From Phormidium tenue FACHB-886 (lineage in GTDB: Bacteria; Cyanobacteriota; Cyanobacteriia; Elainellales; Elainellaceae): a stretch of DNA of 64,000 nt. Numbering within the stretch: the first letter of the stretch is position 1; each line of letters starts with the position of its first letter. The translations under genes were made by a program, and so were the position numbers. Below the pieces are notes generated by a model. That model was not told the DNA's origin, searched no databases, and saw nothing but the letters and a program-made list of their open reading frames with translations. The stretch covers positions 1 to 64,000 of the forward strand of contig NZ_JACXWX010000025.1 in the NCBI RefSeq assembly GCF_014764505.1, read 5' to 3'. Of the stretch, positions 63,903 through 64,000 are shown piece after piece.

Positions 63903-64000
63903 GGTTCAATTTTTGGAACTCACACCACTGAGGTTTGGAAGAAGCGATTGGCGGGGCGTGCAAGTCCAAGATTCTCGCGCAGCGTCTTACCCTCGTAATC

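Overview
The window is chromosomal DNA of a cyanobacterium, probably a filamentous Leptolyngbya/Oscillatoria-like lineage (genus is inference). Evidence: the octamer GCGATCGC (HIP1) recurs throughout, there is a Cph1-type phytochrome with Rcp1-type response regulators, and several small proteins look cyanobacterial. No rRNA, tRNA or CRISPR array was seen.

Layout. 0-5 kb: a transposase fragment at the left edge, a polar amino acid ABC permease and binding protein without their ATPase, then a sulfur cassette (exported rhodanese, small acidic membrane protein, YeeE/YedE channel). 5-11 kb: a PadR repressor divergent from an RND efflux pair across strong palindromes, followed by a headless methyltransferase remnant. 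11-13 kb: small genes, one broken by a 14-bp tandem duplication. 13-23 kb: a sensory island with a Cph1-like phytochrome, two Rcp1-like regulators and four histidine kinases, several of them damaged (in-frame TAA in the phytochrome PAS domain, in-frame TAG in a hybrid kinase, a kinase tail remnant). 23-30 kb: a long-form IlvD, the glutathione-dependent formaldehyde pathway (FrmA, S-formylglutathione hydrolase) and a secreted royal-jelly-family protein. 29-49 kb: a membrane Ser/Thr kinase, GH15 glucoamylase, small acidic proteins, DMT transporter, WYL regulator, methyltransferase, acyltransferase, a cytochrome P450 gutted by internal deletion next to its TetR, MsrA beside an MsrB remnant, a Ca2+-type P-ATPase, a P-loop ATPase, a protein made of six exact 19-residue repeats, and a decayed IS6-family element.

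49-63 kb is the main functional block: a phosphonate system. phnF and phnCDE run rightward. They converge on a leftward operon phnG-phnH-GNAT-phnI-phnJ-phnK-phnL-phnM-phnM2-2H phosphoesterase-PhnZ-like HD oxygenase-HAD phosphatase-methyltransferase. The same 14-bp palindrome TCTAGATGTCTAGA lies upstream of both phnC and phnG and is a good candidate PhnF operator. PhnCDE would import phosphonates and PhnGHIJKLM would cleave the C-P bond. PhnP and PhnN are not in the window, and the 2H phosphoesterase plus HAD phosphatase may take their place. A PhnZ-like diiron oxygenase with all known active-site residues, but with no PhnY partner, sits inside this C-P lyase operon. A TauE/SafE-type exporter lies upstream of phnG.

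Long perfect hairpins (17-28 bp arms) recur in the intergenic regions. Gene decay (nonsense, frameshift, deletion, truncation) is unusually frequent between 10 and 49 kb.
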